A stretch of 7,421 bases of DNA, from contig QHTX01000117.1 of the NCBI GenBank assembly GCA_003220975.1, positions 1 to 7,421 on the forward strand, given 5' to 3'. Origin of the DNA: Gemmatimonadota bacterium (GTDB taxonomy: Bacteria; Gemmatimonadota; Gemmatimonadetes; Gemmatimonadales; GWC2-71-9). The notes under the pieces are model-generated. The model searched no databases. It saw nothing but the letters and a program-made list of their open reading frames with translations, and had not been told where the DNA came from. Numbering within the stretch: the first letter of the stretch is position 1; every line of letters starts with the position of its first letter. The position numbers and the translations under genes are program-made. Positions 6,256 through 7,421 of this stretch are shown one piece after another.

Positions 6256-7421
6256 ATGTCACTGCTCGAACTCGGTGGGAACAAGTTCACCATCCCGGTG
6301 GGCGAGGTGGCGCTCGGGAGCGACGCGAGTTGCGCCATCTCCCTCAGCGGCTCGGGCATCCTGCCCCGGCATGCCGTGCTCCAGGGCCAGGCCGACGGCC
6401 AGGTGATCATCCGCAAGGCGTCACCCGCCGCCGACGTGTTGATCAACGGGGTGCGGCTCGGAGCGGAGCCCACGCCGCTGCTGCACGGCGACAAAGTGGA
6501 AGTGGGCGGGCACGAGCTCACCTTCGTGGACGAGCGTCGCTCGGGCAGCACTCAATACGTCCCGGCGCTCCCTCAGAAGGAGGGGACAGGGAAAGGGGGT
6601 GGGGCCGTCAAACCCGCCGCCGTCGGAACGACCGGCGGGCGCCTGGTGAGCCTCACCGACGGCCGCGAATACGTGATCACGGGAGCGTCGCTCGTGTTCG
6701 GGCGCGAAGCGGGGTCCGACGTGGTGGTCGTCGGCAAGGACGTGTCGCGTCGCCACGCCGAGATCGTGCAGACGCCGAGGGGCTACCTGCTCGTGGACTC
6801 GAGCACCAACGGCTCGTTCGTGAACGAAGAGCGGGTGGAGGGACAGCGCATCCTCGCGCGGGCGGATGTGATACGCATCGGGGAGGAGCAGTTCCGCTTC
6901 TACGCGGACGCGGCACCGGCGGCCGGTCCGCCCCCCCCGCCCCCCCCTCCCCAGGGGCCGGCCGCTAGCGCGCCGCAGGCCGCGCCCCCCGCCTCTCCAA
7001 CCGCGCCCGCGCCGCTCGCCAGCTTCCTCGTGCGGAGCGGCGCGCTCATCGGCCAGCGGCTCCAGGTGAAGACGCCGGTCGCCAACATCGGGCGCGCCGA
7101 CTACAACGACCTGGTGATTCCCGACCCGTCGGTGTCCACCAGCCACGCGAAACTCCAACGCCGTGAGGGCGTCTGGGTGCTCGTGGACCTGGAGTCGACG
7201 AACGGCAGCTTCGTGGACGGCGAGCGCGTGAAGGGGGACGCGCCGCTTGCGCCGGGGGCGACGGTGCGGTTGGGAGACGTCCAGCTCGTGTTCGAGCCCA
7301 CGGACGACGCGCTCGGGGTCGTGAAAGGTGGGGGAACGCAGATCCTGAGGACTCCCCACTCGATCGCGCCTACTCCTGCCGCTCCCGCTTCCGCAGCCCC
7401 TGCCGCCCCTGCCGCCCCGCC
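6256..7421 (+). CDS. Triple-FHA-domain protein, 3' end outside window
   Basis: The frame is open from the ATG at 6256 to the window edge (388 complete codons). FHA domains bind phosphothreonine peptides and usually serve Ser/Thr-kinase signalling. FHA2 (about residues 128-216) is canonical: GR at 149-150, SRRHAE (164-169), and STNGSFVNEERV (182-193). FHA3 (about 256-346) is canonical: GR at 279-280, VSTSHAK (293-299), and STNGSFVDGERV (314-325). FHA1 (about 1-92) keeps the fold pattern (RHAVLQ, LINGVRL, HGDKVEVGGHELTF) but lacks the Arg and Ser that contact phosphate (GSD for GR, GILPRHA for SxxH). Linkers are low in complexity: eight consecutive prolines (225-232), then an Ala/Pro-rich stretch, and an Ala/Pro tail from about 370. 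TQ sites at T99 and T361 follow FHA1 and FHA3. No membrane segment is visible so far. Likely a phospho-dependent scaffold; partner kinase or phosphatase genes may lie downstream (inference). The unseen C-terminus could carry an output domain. Confidence 0.93.
   Translation, partial: MSLLELGGNKFTIPVGEVALGSDASCAISLSGSGILPRHAVLQGQADGQVIIRKASPAADVLINGVRLGAEPTPLLHGDKVEVGGHELTFVDERRSGSTQYVPALPQKEGTGKGGGAVKPAAVGTTGGRLVSLTDGREYVITGASLVFGREAGSDVVVVGKDVSRRHAEIVQTPRGYLLVDSSTNGSFVNEERVEGQRILARADVIRIGEEQFRFYADAAPAAGPPPPPPPPQGPAASAPQAAPPASPTAPAPLASFLVRSGALIGQRLQVKTPVANIGRADYNDLVIPDPSVSTSHAKLQRREGVWVLVDLESTNGSFVDGERVKGDAPLAPGATVRLGDVQLVFEPTDDALGVVKGGGTQILRTPHSIAPTPAAPASAAPAAPAAP

Noticed and set aside
6421..7359. 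312-codon minus-strand ORF opposite the FHA gene
   Set aside because: The plus-strand frame has two canonical FHA domains and a Shine-Dalgarno; the antisense frame is an Arg/His/Gly-rich shadow.

Overview
The window is a high-GC bacterial chromosome segment. Its best-supported content is a sigma-54 activator cut off at the left edge, a tRNA-Asn, a UvrA excinuclease with a DMT/EamA permease behind it, a flippase-like membrane protein, and a multi-FHA protein cut off at the right edge. A sigma-54 activator, an FHA scaffold, very high GC in most genes and low-complexity repeat DNA between or inside genes fit a soil or sediment Gram-negative-type lineage such as Gemmatimonadota, Acidobacteriota or a relative. 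This placement is a weak inference; no marker in the window fixes the phylum.

Layout, left to right. (1) 1-893 (+) is the AAA+ and Fis-type DNA-binding part of an NtrC/FhlA-class activator. A 31-codon signal-peptide-like ORF (890-985) overlaps its stop by ATGA. (2) 986-1240 has no intact gene. It is visibly poorer in GC than the genes to its right, holds a perfect 10-bp inverted repeat, and on the minus strand has a short frameshifted stretch resembling the C-terminal end of a class I cytochrome c. (3) 1241-5028 (-) looks like one transcription unit read leftward: uvrA, then the EamA permease (4-base GTGA overlap), then tRNA-Asn(GUU), with the permease stop codon lying inside the tRNA gene. 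(4) 5029-5095 is a 67-bp divergent intergenic region with an 8-bp tandem array. (5) 5096-6178 (+) is a YbhN/UPF0104-type membrane protein. (6) 6256 to the right edge (+) is a protein with three FHA domains joined by proline/alanine-rich linkers.

The main surprise is inside uvrA. An 86-bp imperfect palindrome (4514-4599), whose arms are each built from a 7-bp tandem unit, sits in frame and adds about 29 residues to the protein without breaking it. The second is the stop codon of a protein gene contributed by the 5' acceptor region of a tRNA. I see no evidence for a complete new defence, secretion or biosynthetic system. The FHA protein at the right edge probably belongs to a Ser/Thr-phosphorylation cluster continuing outside the window.
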